The translations under genes and the position numbers were made by a program. From positions 7,900,001-7,964,000 of the forward strand of contig NZ_CP139247.1 in assembly GCF_034087045.1 (NCBI RefSeq): a DNA stretch of 64,000 nt, read 5' to 3'. Source of the DNA: Chitinophaga sancti. GTDB lineage: Bacteria > Bacteroidota > Bacteroidia > Chitinophagales > Chitinophagaceae. The notes under the pieces are model-generated. The model was not told the origin of the DNA. It did not search any database and saw only the letters and a list, made by a program, of their open reading frames with translations. Shown piece by piece: positions 15,954 to 25,939 of the stretch; within the stretch, counting starts at the first letter, position 1, and each line of letters starts with the position of its first letter.

Positions 15954-16862
15954 ATGGGAGAAGCGTCACAATATCACCTACCCGTTCTGCTGAATGAAGT
16001 GGTCAGTCATCTGCAAATCAATCCCGAAGGGACTTACGTAGATGCCACTTTTGGAGGCGGCGGTCATTCCAGCGCTATTCTGGAACAACTGAACGAAAAC
16101 GGAAGGCTCATCGTGTTTGATCAGGACGAAGATGCCTATAATAACCGGATAGAAGACCCAAGGGTCACTTTCGTACAACAAAACTTCAGACACCTGCAAA
16201 GGTTCCTTAAACTGTACAAAGTACCTCCGGTTGACGGCCTCCTCGCAGATCTGGGCGTTTCATCATGGCAGTTTGATACAGCAGAAAGAGGATTTAGTAT
16301 CCGGTTCGACGGAGATCTGGATATGCGCATGGACAAAAGAACAACCCTCACAGCAGCAGCGCTGCTACAATCCTACTCAGAACAGGAATTACACCTCCTG
16401 TTCCAGAACTACGGAGAAGTAACCAACGCACGCACACTGGCTAAAACGATAGTCACAGAGCGAAAAGCCCGCCCAATGAGGACCATTAACGAGTTCAAAT
16501 CCGTTATCCAGCCAATCGTAAAAGGCAATCCGCAGAAATACCTCGCACAGGTATTCCAGGCACTCAGGATCGCCGTGAACGACGAACTGGGCGCCCTGAA
16601 AGATTTGCTCACACAAGCAACGGAAATATTAAAACCGGGCGGTAAACTGGCTATCATAACTTTCCATTCACTGGAAGACAGACTGGTGAAGAACTTTATG
16701 AAAACAGGACAATTTGAGGTGCAGGACGATCCATTTTCTTTTACCACACCCCCCAAATTGTACCGGTTAGATACAAAAAAACCAGTCACCGCTGGCCCCG
16801 AAGAACTAAAACGTAATTCCCGGTCCCGCAGCGCAAAACTAAGGGTCGCCGAAAAATTATAA
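15954..16862 (+). CDS. rsmH: 16S rRNA (cytosine(1402)-N(4))-methyltransferase
   Basis: SAM-dependent enzyme that methylates C1402 in the ribosomal P site. The 302-residue protein contains the SAM loop DATFGGGGHSSAIL, the DLGVSSWQFD motif, the MRMDKR substrate segment and FHSLEDRLVKNF near the C-terminus, all in the family order. It closely follows mraZ, as in most bacteria. The next gene, ftsL, is separated by about 130 bases without an ORF. Confidence 0.96.
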   Translation: MGEASQYHLPVLLNEVVSHLQINPEGTYVDATFGGGGHSSAILEQLNENGRLIVFDQDEDAYNNRIEDPRVTFVQQNFRHLQRFLKLYKVPPVDGLLADLGVSSWQFDTAERGFSIRFDGDLDMRMDKRTTLTAAALLQSYSEQELHLLFQNYGEVTNARTLAKTIVTERKARPMRTINEFKSVIQPIVKGNPQKYLAQVFQALRIAVNDELGALKDLLTQATEILKPGGKLAIITFHSLEDRLVKNFMKTGQFEVQDDPFSFTTPPKLYRLDTKKPVTAGPEELKRNSRSRSAKLRVAEKL

Positions 16863-16995
16863 CAGATCCGGACTGACGAGCATTTAGAAGGGTACAACTA
16901 GAAAACTAGAAAAAGCGTCAATCCCCCAATCACGTTGATCATGTGCGAAGGATGTGATACCATATCATTCACGTTGACTAATAAAACCGAGCTGT

Positions 16996-17346
16996 TTGGA
17001 ACAGGAAGAACATATACCAGTCGCAGAATTACCGGATGAACCGGAACAGAAAAGAGAGTGGCGCCTGCGTATCAATTACGCAGCCATCACGCAAAATATG
17101 CCCTTTATACTGTTCCTTTCCGCACTCGCACTGATCTATATCGCAAATAGTCACCTGGCTGAAAAAAAAATCCGCCAGATCAACAAACTGGGACGTGAGA
17201 TCAAAGAGCTGAAATGGGAATACCTCAATGTGAAAAGTGAATTGATGTTCCGTAGCAAAATGAGTGAAGTCAGCAAATCAGTGGAACCCTGGGGCCTCAA
17301 GCCGCTAAGTTCACCACCCCAAAAAATCGTACTGAAGAAACAGTAA
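16996..17346 (+). CDS. ftsL: FtsL-like cell division protein
   Basis: Small bitopic membrane protein of the divisome: a cytoplasmic leader, one transmembrane segment (MPFILFLSALALIYIAN, about residues 35-51) and a charged periplasmic helix with heptad character (KIRQINKLGREIKELKWEYL). Position between rsmH and ftsI defines it; sequence similarity to E. coli FtsL is low as usual. An in-frame stop lies at 16975-16977 and no ATG precedes the membrane segment, so translation probably starts at TTG 16996, giving 116 residues. Confidence 0.8.
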   Translation: MEQEEHIPVAELPDEPEQKREWRLRINYAAITQNMPFILFLSALALIYIANSHLAEKKIRQINKLGREIKELKWEYLNVKSELMFRSKMSEVSKSVEPWGLKPLSSPPQKIVLKKQ

Positions 17347-17361
17347 TAATCATATCAGACT

Positions 17362-19467
17362 GTGGAAGTAAAGAAAGACATATTGTGGAGAGTGTATCTG
17401 TGCTTTATCGGCATGGTGCTGTTTGGTGTGGCTATAATTATAAAGGTGTTCTTTCTCCAGAACGTTGAAGGAAATTACTGGCGAAGCATGGCAGACAGCC
17501 TGCACACCCGCTACGTAACCCTCGACGCAGACCGGGGTACCATCTACTCCGAAGAAGGCAGGATGCTATCAACATCCATCCCCTACTTCGATGTAAGAGT
17601 CGATTTCGCAGCAGATGGGCTCACCGATAAAAATGGAAAGATCTTCAAGGACAATGTTGACTCATTGTCCATTTGTCTTTCAAAGACTTTTCAGGACCGC
17701 ACCCCGCTGGAGTATAAAAATATCCTCCGCGAAGGCTATAAAAACAAAGACAGGTACTTTCTCCTGAAAAGAGATATCTCGTTTACCCAGTATCAGCTCC
17801 TCCGACAATTTCCCATGTTCAGATTAGGGAAAAATAAAGGAGGCCTGATCGCGGAAACAAAAAATAAACGCATTAACCCTTTCAAACTACTGGCTAACAG
17901 AACCATCGGTTTGAGCAGGCAAAATGCACAGAACGTAGGTCTCGAAAGGACCTACGATAACTATTTAAGCGGCACCACCGGTAAAAGACTGATGCGCCGC
18001 ATCGCTGGCGGTACTTTCGTCCCCGTCGAAGGTTATGATATTGAACCCGAAAACGGACACGATGTCATCACTACCATCGACGTAAACATGCAGGATATCG
18101 TTGAAACCGCCCTCATGAACATGATGGTCGCCAACGAAGCAGATAACGGTACCTGCATTCTGATGGAAGTGAAAACCGGCAAGATCAAAGCGATTGCCAA
18201 CCTGGGCAGACAACCAGATGGCAGCTATTTCGAGGATATGAACTATGCCCTCAGAGCAACAGAGCCCGGCTCTACGTTCAAACTGGCTACCGTCATCTCC
18301 GTACTCGACGACAAATACGCCACCATGAACAACATGGTGAACCTGCAGGAAGGTAAGTGGCAGATTGGACGCAGAACCGTATTTGACTCCGAACCACACC
18401 CTGGCCAGACAAACGTAACTATCAAACACGCGTTCGAACTGAGCTCTAATGTGGGAATGGCAAAACTGGCTTATCAGTTCTATAATAAAAAACCAAACGA
18501 CTTCGTCTGGCACCTGAGAAAACTCAAGCTCGACAAGCCAACCGGTATAGACCTCGTAGGTGAAGACCAACCGGTCATCAAAACTACCGCCAGCAGAACA
18601 TGGAGCGCTACCAGCCTTCCATGGATGGCTTTCGGTTACGAAGTGTTAATAAGCCCGTTGCAAACCTGCATGCTCTACAACGCTGTGGCTAACAACGGTA
18701 AAATGATGAAGCCTTACCTGGTGAACTCCATTAATGAATATGGTAAATCAGTTAAGACCTTCGAACCTGAAGCCGTAATGGATAGCATCTGCTCTTCCAA
18801 TACACTGGCACAGGTAAAAGCAATGTTGGAAGGAGTCGTAATGAATGGAACGGCCAGATCACTGTGGTCTCCATATTACAGCTTTGCCGGTAAAACCGGT
18901 ACCGCCCTGGTAGCGAATGCTAACCGGGGTTATGCCGATAAAATATACCAGTCCTCTTTCGCAGGATATTTTCCTGCCAAAGACCCGCAGTTCACCTGCG
19001 TTGTGGTCATCAAAAACAAACCACATGCAGCTAAGTTCTACGGCGCCTCTGTAGCAGGACCCGTTTTTCGCGAAGTTGCAGACAAATTGTATGCGATCGC
19101 TGTTGAAAAACAACAACCTATGCGTGCTAACCTGATGCTGGATACATTGCTGGCATTCAAAAACAGTAAAGCCCGTGATTGGAAAGAAATCACTACCGCA
19201 CTGGATCTACCCGTTGAAGGCGATGTGAATAACAACAATTGGGTAAGCGCAAAGGTGACTGACAAGAAGGTAAACTTTGCACAGGTAACGCAGGCAAAAG
19301 GTAGCGTACCCAATGTAACAGGAATGGGATTAAAGGATGCTTTATACCTCCTCGAGAATGCCGGTTTACGTGTGGTGGTAAGAGGTGCTGGTAAAGTCAC
19401 CAACCAATCCATTCCAGGTGGTACACAATTAGAAAAAAATCAAACGATAGTCATAGAACTGAGTTAA
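17362..19467 (+). CDS. ftsI: Septal peptidoglycan transpeptidase (class B PBP) with PASTA domain
   Basis: Divisome transpeptidase that cross-links septal peptidoglycan in the periplasm. 701 residues from a GTG at 17362: N-terminal membrane anchor (about residues 11-33), dimerisation domain, then the transpeptidase domain with S304 in STFK, S361-S-N363 and K511-T-G513. One PASTA domain closes the protein (from VPNVTGMGL, near residue 650). Such an extra PASTA domain is common in Bacteroidota FtsI. Its stop codon overlaps the murE start by one base. Confidence 0.95.
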   Translation: MEVKKDILWRVYLCFIGMVLFGVAIIIKVFFLQNVEGNYWRSMADSLHTRYVTLDADRGTIYSEEGRMLSTSIPYFDVRVDFAADGLTDKNGKIFKDNVDSLSICLSKTFQDRTPLEYKNILREGYKNKDRYFLLKRDISFTQYQLLRQFPMFRLGKNKGGLIAETKNKRINPFKLLANRTIGLSRQNAQNVGLERTYDNYLSGTTGKRLMRRIAGGTFVPVEGYDIEPENGHDVITTIDVNMQDIVETALMNMMVANEADNGTCILMEVKTGKIKAIANLGRQPDGSYFEDMNYALRATEPGSTFKLATVISVLDDKYATMNNMVNLQEGKWQIGRRTVFDSEPHPGQTNVTIKHAFELSSNVGMAKLAYQFYNKKPNDFVWHLRKLKLDKPTGIDLVGEDQPVIKTTASRTWSATSLPWMAFGYEVLISPLQTCMLYNAVANNGKMMKPYLVNSINEYGKSVKTFEPEAVMDSICSSNTLAQVKAMLEGVVMNGTARSLWSPYYSFAGKTGTALVANANRGYADKIYQSSFAGYFPAKDPQFTCVVVIKNKPHAAKFYGASVAGPVFREVADKLYAIAVEKQQPMRANLMLDTLLAFKNSKARDWKEITTALDLPVEGDVNNNNWVSAKVTDKKVNFAQVTQAKGSVPNVTGMGLKDALYLLENAGLRVVVRGAGKVTNQSIPGGTQLEKNQTIVIELS

Positions 19468-20933
19468 TGAAAACACTGCGTGACATATTATATAATGTAA
19501 ACATCGTGGCTGTAAAAGGGTCAACCGATACCGCCGTGAATGCACTGAACATCGACTCCAGAGCCATCAGGCCTGGAGATGCTTTCATTGCAATCAGAGG
19601 TGTACATGCTGATGGTCACCTATTCATTGACAAAGCTGTACAACAGGGTGCCGCTGTCGTGATCTGTGAAGAACTGCCTGCACAAACTGCCGACAATGTA
19701 GTCTATGTTCAGGTTAACAGCAGCGCTACCGCCGCTGGTGTTATAGCAGGCAACTTCTACGACAACCCTTCTCACAAGGTGCAACTCGTAGGCGTAACCG
19801 GTACCAATGGTAAAACGACCATCGCTACCCTCCTGTTCAAACTATTCAGTGCTCTCGGCTACCATTGCGGAATGCTCTCCACCGTGCAGAACCAGATCGG
19901 TGACAGGATCGTTCCTGCTACCCATACCACCCCGGATCCCATTCACCTGAATGCTCTCCTGGCGGATATGGTCACTGATGGTTGTGACTACGTGTTCATG
20001 GAAGTAAGCTCTCATGCTATTCACCAACAAAGAATAGCAGGGCTGAAATTTGCCGGAGGCATCTTCAGCAATATCACCCACGATCACCTGGACTATCACA
20101 AAACCTTCGACGAATACATCAGGGTAAAAAAATCCTGGTTCGATGGTTTGCCTGCTACCGCATTTGCCCTCACTAACCTCGACGATAAAAGAGGTAATGT
20201 GATGCTGCAGAACACCAAAGCGAAAAAACAAACTTATAGCCTGCGCACTGTCGCAGACTTTAAGGGAAAAATATTGGAGAATAACCTCACCGGCCTGATC
20301 ATGTTGATCAATGAGACAGAAGTACACTTCCGCCTCATCGGTGAGTTCAATGCATATAACCTGCTGGCTGTATACGGAGCCGCTACCCTGCTCGGTCAGG
20401 ACAAAGCCCGCGTATTACAGGCACTCAGTGATCTGTCAGGTGCTGAAGGACGTTTCGATTACATCGTCTCTCCCAATCAGCGCATCATCGGTATCGTGGA
20501 TTATGCACATACCCCCGATGCATTGCTCAATGTGCTGGCGACTATCAAAAACCTGCGCAAAGGCAACGAACAAGTCATTACCGTAGTAGGTTGCGGCGGC
20601 GATCGTGACACAGCAAAACGCCCTGTCATGGCCGAAGTAGCAGTAGAACGCAGTGATAAAGTGATCCTTACCTCCGATAATCCCCGTTCAGAAGATCCGA
20701 ACGAAATTATCAGACAAATGGAAGCCGGTGTACCCGTACATCTTAAAAAGAAAGTACTGTCTATCACCGACCGTAAAGAAGCGATCAAAACAGCTATCAG
20801 CCTCGCAAATCCTGAAGACATTATTCTCATAGCAGGTAAAGGCCATGAGAAATACCAGGAAATACAAGGCGTGAAACATCCGTTCGACGACAAACAGGTG
20901 CTGGATGAAATGATGCGGTTGATGGAGAAATAA
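19467..20933 (+). CDS. murE: UDP-N-acetylmuramoyl-tripeptide synthetase (meso-DAP adding)
   Basis: Adds the third amino acid to the peptidoglycan stem peptide. The 488-residue protein has the ATP loop GTNGKTT and, at D404-N-P-R407, the DNPR motif that in characterised MurE enzymes recognises meso-diaminopimelate rather than lysine. The start codon overlaps the ftsI stop (TAATG), so translation is probably coupled. The adjacent unusual spacer (20934-20984) leads into mraY. Confidence 0.95.
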   Translation: MKTLRDILYNVNIVAVKGSTDTAVNALNIDSRAIRPGDAFIAIRGVHADGHLFIDKAVQQGAAVVICEELPAQTADNVVYVQVNSSATAAGVIAGNFYDNPSHKVQLVGVTGTNGKTTIATLLFKLFSALGYHCGMLSTVQNQIGDRIVPATHTTPDPIHLNALLADMVTDGCDYVFMEVSSHAIHQQRIAGLKFAGGIFSNITHDHLDYHKTFDEYIRVKKSWFDGLPATAFALTNLDDKRGNVMLQNTKAKKQTYSLRTVADFKGKILENNLTGLIMLINETEVHFRLIGEFNAYNLLAVYGAATLLGQDKARVLQALSDLSGAEGRFDYIVSPNQRIIGIVDYAHTPDALLNVLATIKNLRKGNEQVITVVGCGGDRDTAKRPVMAEVAVERSDKVILTSDNPRSEDPNEIIRQMEAGVPVHLKKKVLSITDRKEAIKTAISLANPEDIILIAGKGHEKYQEIQGVKHPFDDKQVLDEMMRLMEK

Positions 20934-20984
20934 CAACTAACAAACAACTTACGAACAACTAACTAACAACGACTAACTAACAGT
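20934..20984 (+). repeat. G-poor AACTAAC-repeat leader before mraY
   Basis: The whole murE-mraY spacer is made of short A/C/T words such as CAACTAACAA and CAACTAACTAA, repeated about every 10-14 bases, with G almost absent. It cannot form stable structure and has no Shine-Dalgarno sequence. Confidence 0.7.
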
Positions 20985-22232
20985 ATGCTTTATTACTTAT
21001 TCAATTATTTGAAAACGTTAAATTTCAGCGGTAGCGGGATGTTTCAATTCATCACGTTCCGTGTGACAATGGCGTTACTGTTATCCCTGGTAATCTCTCT
21101 CTTGTTAGGTAAACGTATCGTAAGATTCCTCCAGAAAAAACAGATAGGGGAAACCATCCGTGACCTCGGCCTGGCAGGTGAAAACAGTAAGAAAGGTACC
21201 CCTACCATGGGTGGCCTCATCATCCTGGCGGCTATTGTTATTCCTACCCTGCTGTTTGCACAGGTAAAAACCGTTTACATCTGGCTCATGCTGCTCTGCA
21301 CTGTTTGGCTGGGTCTGATCGGTTTCCTGGACGACTATATCAAGGTATTCAAAAAGAACAAAGAAGGACTGGCTGGTAAGTTCAAGATCCTGGGCCAGGT
21401 TGGTTTAGGTATCATCATCGGCAGCACTTTGTACTTCAACGAAAACGTAGTGATCTCCCGCGAAATCATTGGCGCGAAGAAACTCGCCCCCTACGAAAGA
21501 GTTGTGGCCAAATCGGAAAGAGTGACGAAAGAAGGACATCGCTTTGCTGATGTGAAGACACCCATCACTTCTATCCCATTTGTAAAAAACCATGAATTCA
21601 ACTACGCCAAACTGATCTCCTGGATCCCTGGCGCAGAGAAATATACTTACATCCTCTATATCCTCATCGTGATTATCATCATAACGGCAGTGTCCAATGG
21701 TGCAAATCTCACAGATGGATTGGATGGATTGGCCACGGGTGTATCGGCGGTTATAGGCGTTTGTCTCGGCATATTCGCCTATGTATCCGGTAACATCCAG
21801 TTCGCCGAATACCTGAATATCATGTACATCCCTAACCTGGGTGAACTGTCCATATTCATTGCCGCCTTTGTAGGTGCCTGTGTAGGTTTCCTCTGGTACA
21901 ATGCTTATCCGGCACAGGTGTTCATGGGCGATACAGGTAGTTTGGCTTTGGGTGGTATCATCGCTTCCCTGGCTATCATAGTAAGAAAAGAATTATTGAT
22001 ACCAATTTTCTGTGGTGTATTCCTGGTAGAAAACCTGAGCGTAGTATTACAGGTCTCCTACTTTAAGTATACCAAGAAAAAATATGGTGAAGGCAAGCGC
22101 ATATTTCTGATGTCTCCACTTCACCACCATTACCAGAAGCTAGGTTACCACGAAAGTAAAATAGCAGTAAGGTTCTGGATCATAACAATTATGTGTGCAG
22201 TAGTTAGTATTGCAACATTAAAAATCAGATAA
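20985..22232 (+). CDS. mraY: Phospho-N-acetylmuramoyl-pentapeptide transferase
   Basis: Integral membrane enzyme that makes lipid I from UDP-MurNAc-pentapeptide and undecaprenyl phosphate. Characteristic motifs: [10 protein letters not shown] near the N-terminus, FLDDYIKV with the catalytic aspartates, [13 protein letters not shown], and [12 protein letters not shown], with SPLHHHYQ near the end. At 415 residues it is longer than the roughly 360 of E. coli because of a hydrophilic insert between membrane helices (about residues 150-215), which I associate with the Bacteroidota form. Confidence 0.96.
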   Translation: MLYYLFNYLKTLNFSGSGMFQFITFRVTMALLLSLVISLLLGKRIVRFLQKKQIGETIRDLGLAGENSKKGTPTMGGLIILAAIVIPTLLFAQVKTVYIWLMLLCTVWLGLIGFLDDYIKVFKKNKEGLAGKFKILGQVGLGIIIGSTLYFNENVVISREIIGAKKLAPYERVVAKSERVTKEGHRFADVKTPITSIPFVKNHEFNYAKLISWIPGAEKYTYILYILIVIIIITAVSNGANLTDGLDGLATGVSAVIGVCLGIFAYVSGNIQFAEYLNIMYIPNLGELSIFIAAFVGACVGFLWYNAYPAQVFMGDTGSLALGGIIASLAIIVRKELLIPIFCGVFLVENLSVVLQVSYFKYTKKKYGEGKRIFLMSPLHHHYQKLGYHESKIAVRFWIITIMCAVVSIATLKIR

Positions 22233-22237
22233 GCAAA

Positions 22238-23578
22238 ATGACAAAGAAACTCATCATACTCGGAGCCGGTGAAAGCGGAATTGGTGCAGCCCTGTTAGGC
22301 AAGCAACAGGGGTATGATGTATTCGTGTCAGATGGTGGAACCATCAAGGATATTTATAAACAGGAACTCGCTGTAAATGCTATTCCTTTCGAGGAAGGAC
22401 AGCATTCCTGGGATGTGATTTTAGGTGCCGATGAAATTGTTAAAAGCCCTGGCATTCCTGAAAAAACGGAACTGATGAAAAAGATCCGTGCGAAAGGAGT
22501 ACCAGTGATCTCTGAAATCGAGCTGGCTTACAGGTTTAGCAAAGACGCCAAAATTATCGCCATCACTGGTAGCAATGGAAAGAGCACTACTACAGCGCTC
22601 ACCTTCCACATCTTTGAGACAGCTGGTTTCAACGCCGCTATGGTAGGTAATATTGGTCTGAGTTATGCCCGTGTAGTTGCTACCGCACCCGTTGATTATT
22701 ACATCGTCGAAGTAAGTAGTTTTCAACTCGACGATATTGTGGAGTTCAAGCCCAATGTGGCCATTCTGCTGAATATTACACCAGATCATCTGGATAGATA
22801 TGACTACAAAATGGAGAACTATGTGGCGTCAAAATTCCGCATAACGATGAATCAGGGACCGGAAGATTTCTTTGTGTATTGCAAAGACGATCAGGAGATT
22901 GACAATTATTTGAAGAAGCAAACTATTTATTCAACATCAATACCCTTTACTATCATGGAACCGTTAAAGCAAGGAGGATTTATGGTAAACGATCAGGTAA
23001 ACATTCAGGTTAATGATGAACCAGTTATCGTATCAATGTATGATCTCGCGCTTAAGGGCAAGCACAACTTGTACAATTCCATGGCAGCGGGTATTGCTGG
23101 TAGGACCATGGAGATAAGGAAAGAAAAAATTCGGGAGAGCCTGACTTCGTTCAAGAGTCTGGAGCACCGTATGGAGTACGTTGCCACTGTGCGTGGAGTG
23201 GATTTCATCAATGATAGTAAAGCCACCAATGTAAACTCACTGTGGTTTGCATTGGAAAGCATGGAAACCCCGGTAGTGCTGATTATGGGAGGTGTGGATA
23301 AAGGAAATGATTATAGCGCTATCAGGGACCTGGTAAAAGAAAAAGTAAAAGCAATTATCTGCCTGGGTATAGACAATGCACCGATTCAGGATGCGTTATC
23401 AAAAGATACACCGGTAATGGTTGATACACGCAGTATGAAGGAAGCTGTGGAAGCAGCCTTTCAACATGCAGAAAAAGGTGATGTAGTGTTGCTTTCTCCG
23501 GCTTGTGCGAGCTTCGATCTGTTCAAGAATTACGAGGACAGAGGCAAGCAGTTCAAAGAAGCCGTGAGGGAACTATAA
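22238..23578 (+). CDS. murD: UDP-N-acetylmuramoylalanine-D-glutamate ligase
   Basis: Adds D-glutamate to UDP-MurNAc-L-alanine in the cytoplasm. The 446-residue protein has the Rossmann-like N-terminus (ILGAGESGIGAA), ATP loop GSNGKSTT, the NITPDHLDRY motif and the C-terminal NDSKATN loop, in normal order. It starts 5 bases after mraY. Nothing unusual. Confidence 0.96.
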   Translation: MTKKLIILGAGESGIGAALLGKQQGYDVFVSDGGTIKDIYKQELAVNAIPFEEGQHSWDVILGADEIVKSPGIPEKTELMKKIRAKGVPVISEIELAYRFSKDAKIIAITGSNGKSTTTALTFHIFETAGFNAAMVGNIGLSYARVVATAPVDYYIVEVSSFQLDDIVEFKPNVAILLNITPDHLDRYDYKMENYVASKFRITMNQGPEDFFVYCKDDQEIDNYLKKQTIYSTSIPFTIMEPLKQGGFMVNDQVNIQVNDEPVIVSMYDLALKGKHNLYNSMAAGIAGRTMEIRKEKIRESLTSFKSLEHRMEYVATVRGVDFINDSKATNVNSLWFALESMETPVVLIMGGVDKGNDYSAIRDLVKEKVKAIICLGIDNAPIQDALSKDTPVMVDTRSMKEAVEAAFQHAEKGDVVLLSPACASFDLFKNYEDRGKQFKEAVREL

Positions 23579-23613
23579 TAAATCCGGGATATTCCGGAAA
23601 CCAAAAAAGTTAA

Positions 23614-24816
23614 ATGGACGGTATACTTCATAGGACAAAGGGTGACAAAGTGATTTGGACGATCGTGATCTTCCTCTCACTAGTGAGTCTGCTGGCGGTT
23701 TACAGCGCCACAGGTTCGCTTGCCTATCGCCTTCAGGGCGGTCATACGGAGTATTATCTCTTTAAACAACTGAGTGTATTAGTAATGGGATTGCTGATCA
23801 TCTACTTTGCACACAGGGTAAATTATACTATTTACTCCCGTGTGGCACAGATAGGTTTCCTGATCTCTATCCCTTTACTGATCTATACGCTGGCATTTGG
23901 TAGTCATATTAATGATGCCAGCCGCTGGATTAGACTGCCCGTTATTAACCTGACATTTCAGACTTCTGACGTAGCTAAGCTGGCCATATTCATGTATGTG
24001 AGCAGACAGCTTTCTAAAAGGCAGGGTAACATCACCGATTTTAAGAGAGGCTTTCTGCCTATCATTATTCCGGTGGGTATCATCTGTGTACTGATCATGC
24101 CTGCAAACATGTCGACCGCATTGTTGCTGGGCGCCAGCTGTATGATCCTCTGCTTTATTGGCCGGGTACCTATCAGGTATCTGGCTGCCATGGTAGGTGC
24201 AGGTCTGGTGGCGATTGTACTGATGTTTGCAGTGGCAGCAGTGACTGGAAAAAAGATGCGTACCGAAACATGGAAAAAGAGAATTGAACATTTCACTTCA
24301 GGTGATGATGATAAATCTGATTTACCATACCAGGTACAACAGGCAAACATTGCAATTGCAGGTGGTGGTGTGCTAGGCAAAGGTCCTGGAAACAGTACCC
24401 AGCGAAACTTCCTCCCACATGCTTATAGCGACTACATATACGCTACAATTATTGAGGAGTATGGTATCTTTGGCGCCTTTTTGATATTGATGGCCTACAT
24501 GTTGCTACTATTAAGAAGCATCAGCCTGTTTAGAAAATGTCCCTATGCATTCGGCGCTTTCCTGGCAGTTGGTCTCAGCATCACATTAGTCATACAGGCA
24601 CTGACAAATATGGCAGTGAATGTAGGGCTCTTTCCCGTAACAGGGGTAACACTTCCGCTGGTAAGTATGGGTGGCTCCTCTGTGATCTTTACAAGTCTGG
24701 CTATAGGAATCATACTGAGTGTGTCAAGAAATGTGGAAGAACTGGAAGGTAAAAGAATAGAACAGGAAAGGATTGCAAAGGTAGTAGCCCAGCAAGCCGA
24801 AATAGAAGAATTTTAA
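23614..24816 (+). CDS. ftsW: Lipid II polymerase / cell division protein FtsW
   Basis: SEDS-family glycosyltransferase that polymerises lipid II at the septum as partner of FtsI. 400 residues with about ten hydrophobic segments. Typical elements are YSATGS in the first membrane helix, the GASRWIRL-like loop (here NDASRWIRLP), and the C-terminal LPLVSMGGSS motif. It is called FtsW rather than RodA because of the neighbouring ftsI and murG genes. Confidence 0.93.
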   Translation: MDGILHRTKGDKVIWTIVIFLSLVSLLAVYSATGSLAYRLQGGHTEYYLFKQLSVLVMGLLIIYFAHRVNYTIYSRVAQIGFLISIPLLIYTLAFGSHINDASRWIRLPVINLTFQTSDVAKLAIFMYVSRQLSKRQGNITDFKRGFLPIIIPVGIICVLIMPANMSTALLLGASCMILCFIGRVPIRYLAAMVGAGLVAIVLMFAVAAVTGKKMRTETWKKRIEHFTSGDDDKSDLPYQVQQANIAIAGGGVLGKGPGNSTQRNFLPHAYSDYIYATIIEEYGIFGAFLILMAYMLLLLRSISLFRKCPYAFGAFLAVGLSITLVIQALTNMAVNVGLFPVTGVTLPLVSMGGSSVIFTSLAIGIILSVSRNVEELEGKRIEQERIAKVVAQQAEIEEF

Positions 24817-24824
24817 AAACTAAC

Positions 24825-25925
24825 ATGAACATGCAACGCAGAATTATCATAGCAGGTGGTGGTACCGGAGGACATATTTTCCCGGCGATCGCTATTGCCA
24901 ATGCGTTGAAAAAAATAGAACCTGAAACTGATATTCTCTTTGTAGGTGCCAAAGGAAAGATGGAGATGGAGAAAGTGCCGCAGGCTGGCTACCGCATCGA
25001 AGGATTGGAAATAGCAGGATTCAACCGTAGCAATATGCTCAAGAACCTGTTGTTGCCGTTCAAGATTCTGAAAAGCCTGTCAAAGGCCCGTAAGATCATT
25101 GACAGTTTTAAACCAGATGCTGTGGTAGGTGTAGGTGGTTACGCCAGCTTCCCTGTCATGCGCAAAGCACAGAAGAAAGGTATTCCTACCCTCATACAGG
25201 AACAAAATTCCTTTGCAGGAAAATCCAATATGATACTGGGTAAGAAAGCTGCTAAGATCTGTGTCGCTTACGAAGGAATGGAGAAATTCTTCCCGGCGGA
25301 TAAAATTGTAATGACTGGCAATCCTGTCAGAGGCAACATTACACAGTCTGCCGTATCAAAAGAAGATGCACTCGCTCATTTTGGCCTCCTTACAGGTAAA
25401 CAAACAGTGTTCGCTGTGGGTGGTAGCCTGGGAGCAAAAGCCATCAACGAGGCATTGGCGCCAATACTCGCCACTTTTGTAGAAAAGGATATTCAACTGA
25501 TCTGGCAAACAGGTAAGCCTTACTTTGAAACAGCGAAAGCCGTTGCAGCACCATATGCCTCTCATGTAAAGGTGTATGAGTTTATCAACGTAATGGACTT
25601 CGCCTACAAGGCTGCGGATGTAGTGGTATCACGTGCAGGTGCACTGGCCATCGCCGAACTCTGTGTAGTGAAGAAACCTGTCATCTTTGTGCCCTACCCG
25701 TTTGCGGCCGAAGACCATCAGACCTTCAATGCAAAAAGCCTGGTAGATAAAAAGGCCGCCATCCTCATTAAAAATGATGATGCAGCCGCTCAATTAGGAA
25801 ATACTTTATTCAGTCTGTTACAAAACAATGCGTTATTGCGACAACTGGAAGAAAATATAGCAAAACTGGGAAATTCAAATGCTGATATGGTCATTGCTAA
25901 ACAGGTTTTAGCACTGATTAAATAA
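24825..25925 (+). CDS. murG: UDP-N-acetylglucosamine-N-acetylmuramyl-(pentapeptide) pyrophosphoryl-undecaprenol GlcNAc transferase
   Basis: Converts lipid I to lipid II at the inner face of the membrane. The GT-B fold protein has 366 residues, with the GGGTGGHIFPA loop at the N-terminus, GVGGYASFP, the GGSLGAKAIN loop of the second domain and the SRAGALAIAEL UDP-sugar site. A second ATG two codons in (24831) is possible. Follows ftsW by 8 bases. Confidence 0.96.
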   Translation: MNMQRRIIIAGGGTGGHIFPAIAIANALKKIEPETDILFVGAKGKMEMEKVPQAGYRIEGLEIAGFNRSNMLKNLLLPFKILKSLSKARKIIDSFKPDAVVGVGGYASFPVMRKAQKKGIPTLIQEQNSFAGKSNMILGKKAAKICVAYEGMEKFFPADKIVMTGNPVRGNITQSAVSKEDALAHFGLLTGKQTVFAVGGSLGAKAINEALAPILATFVEKDIQLIWQTGKPYFETAKAVAAPYASHVKVYEFINVMDFAYKAADVVVSRAGALAIAELCVVKKPVIFVPYPFAAEDHQTFNAKSLVDKKAAILIKNDDAAAQLGNTLFSLLQNNALLRQLEENIAKLGNSNADMVIAKQVLALIK

Positions 25926-25939
25926 AAGGATAAGTAAAA

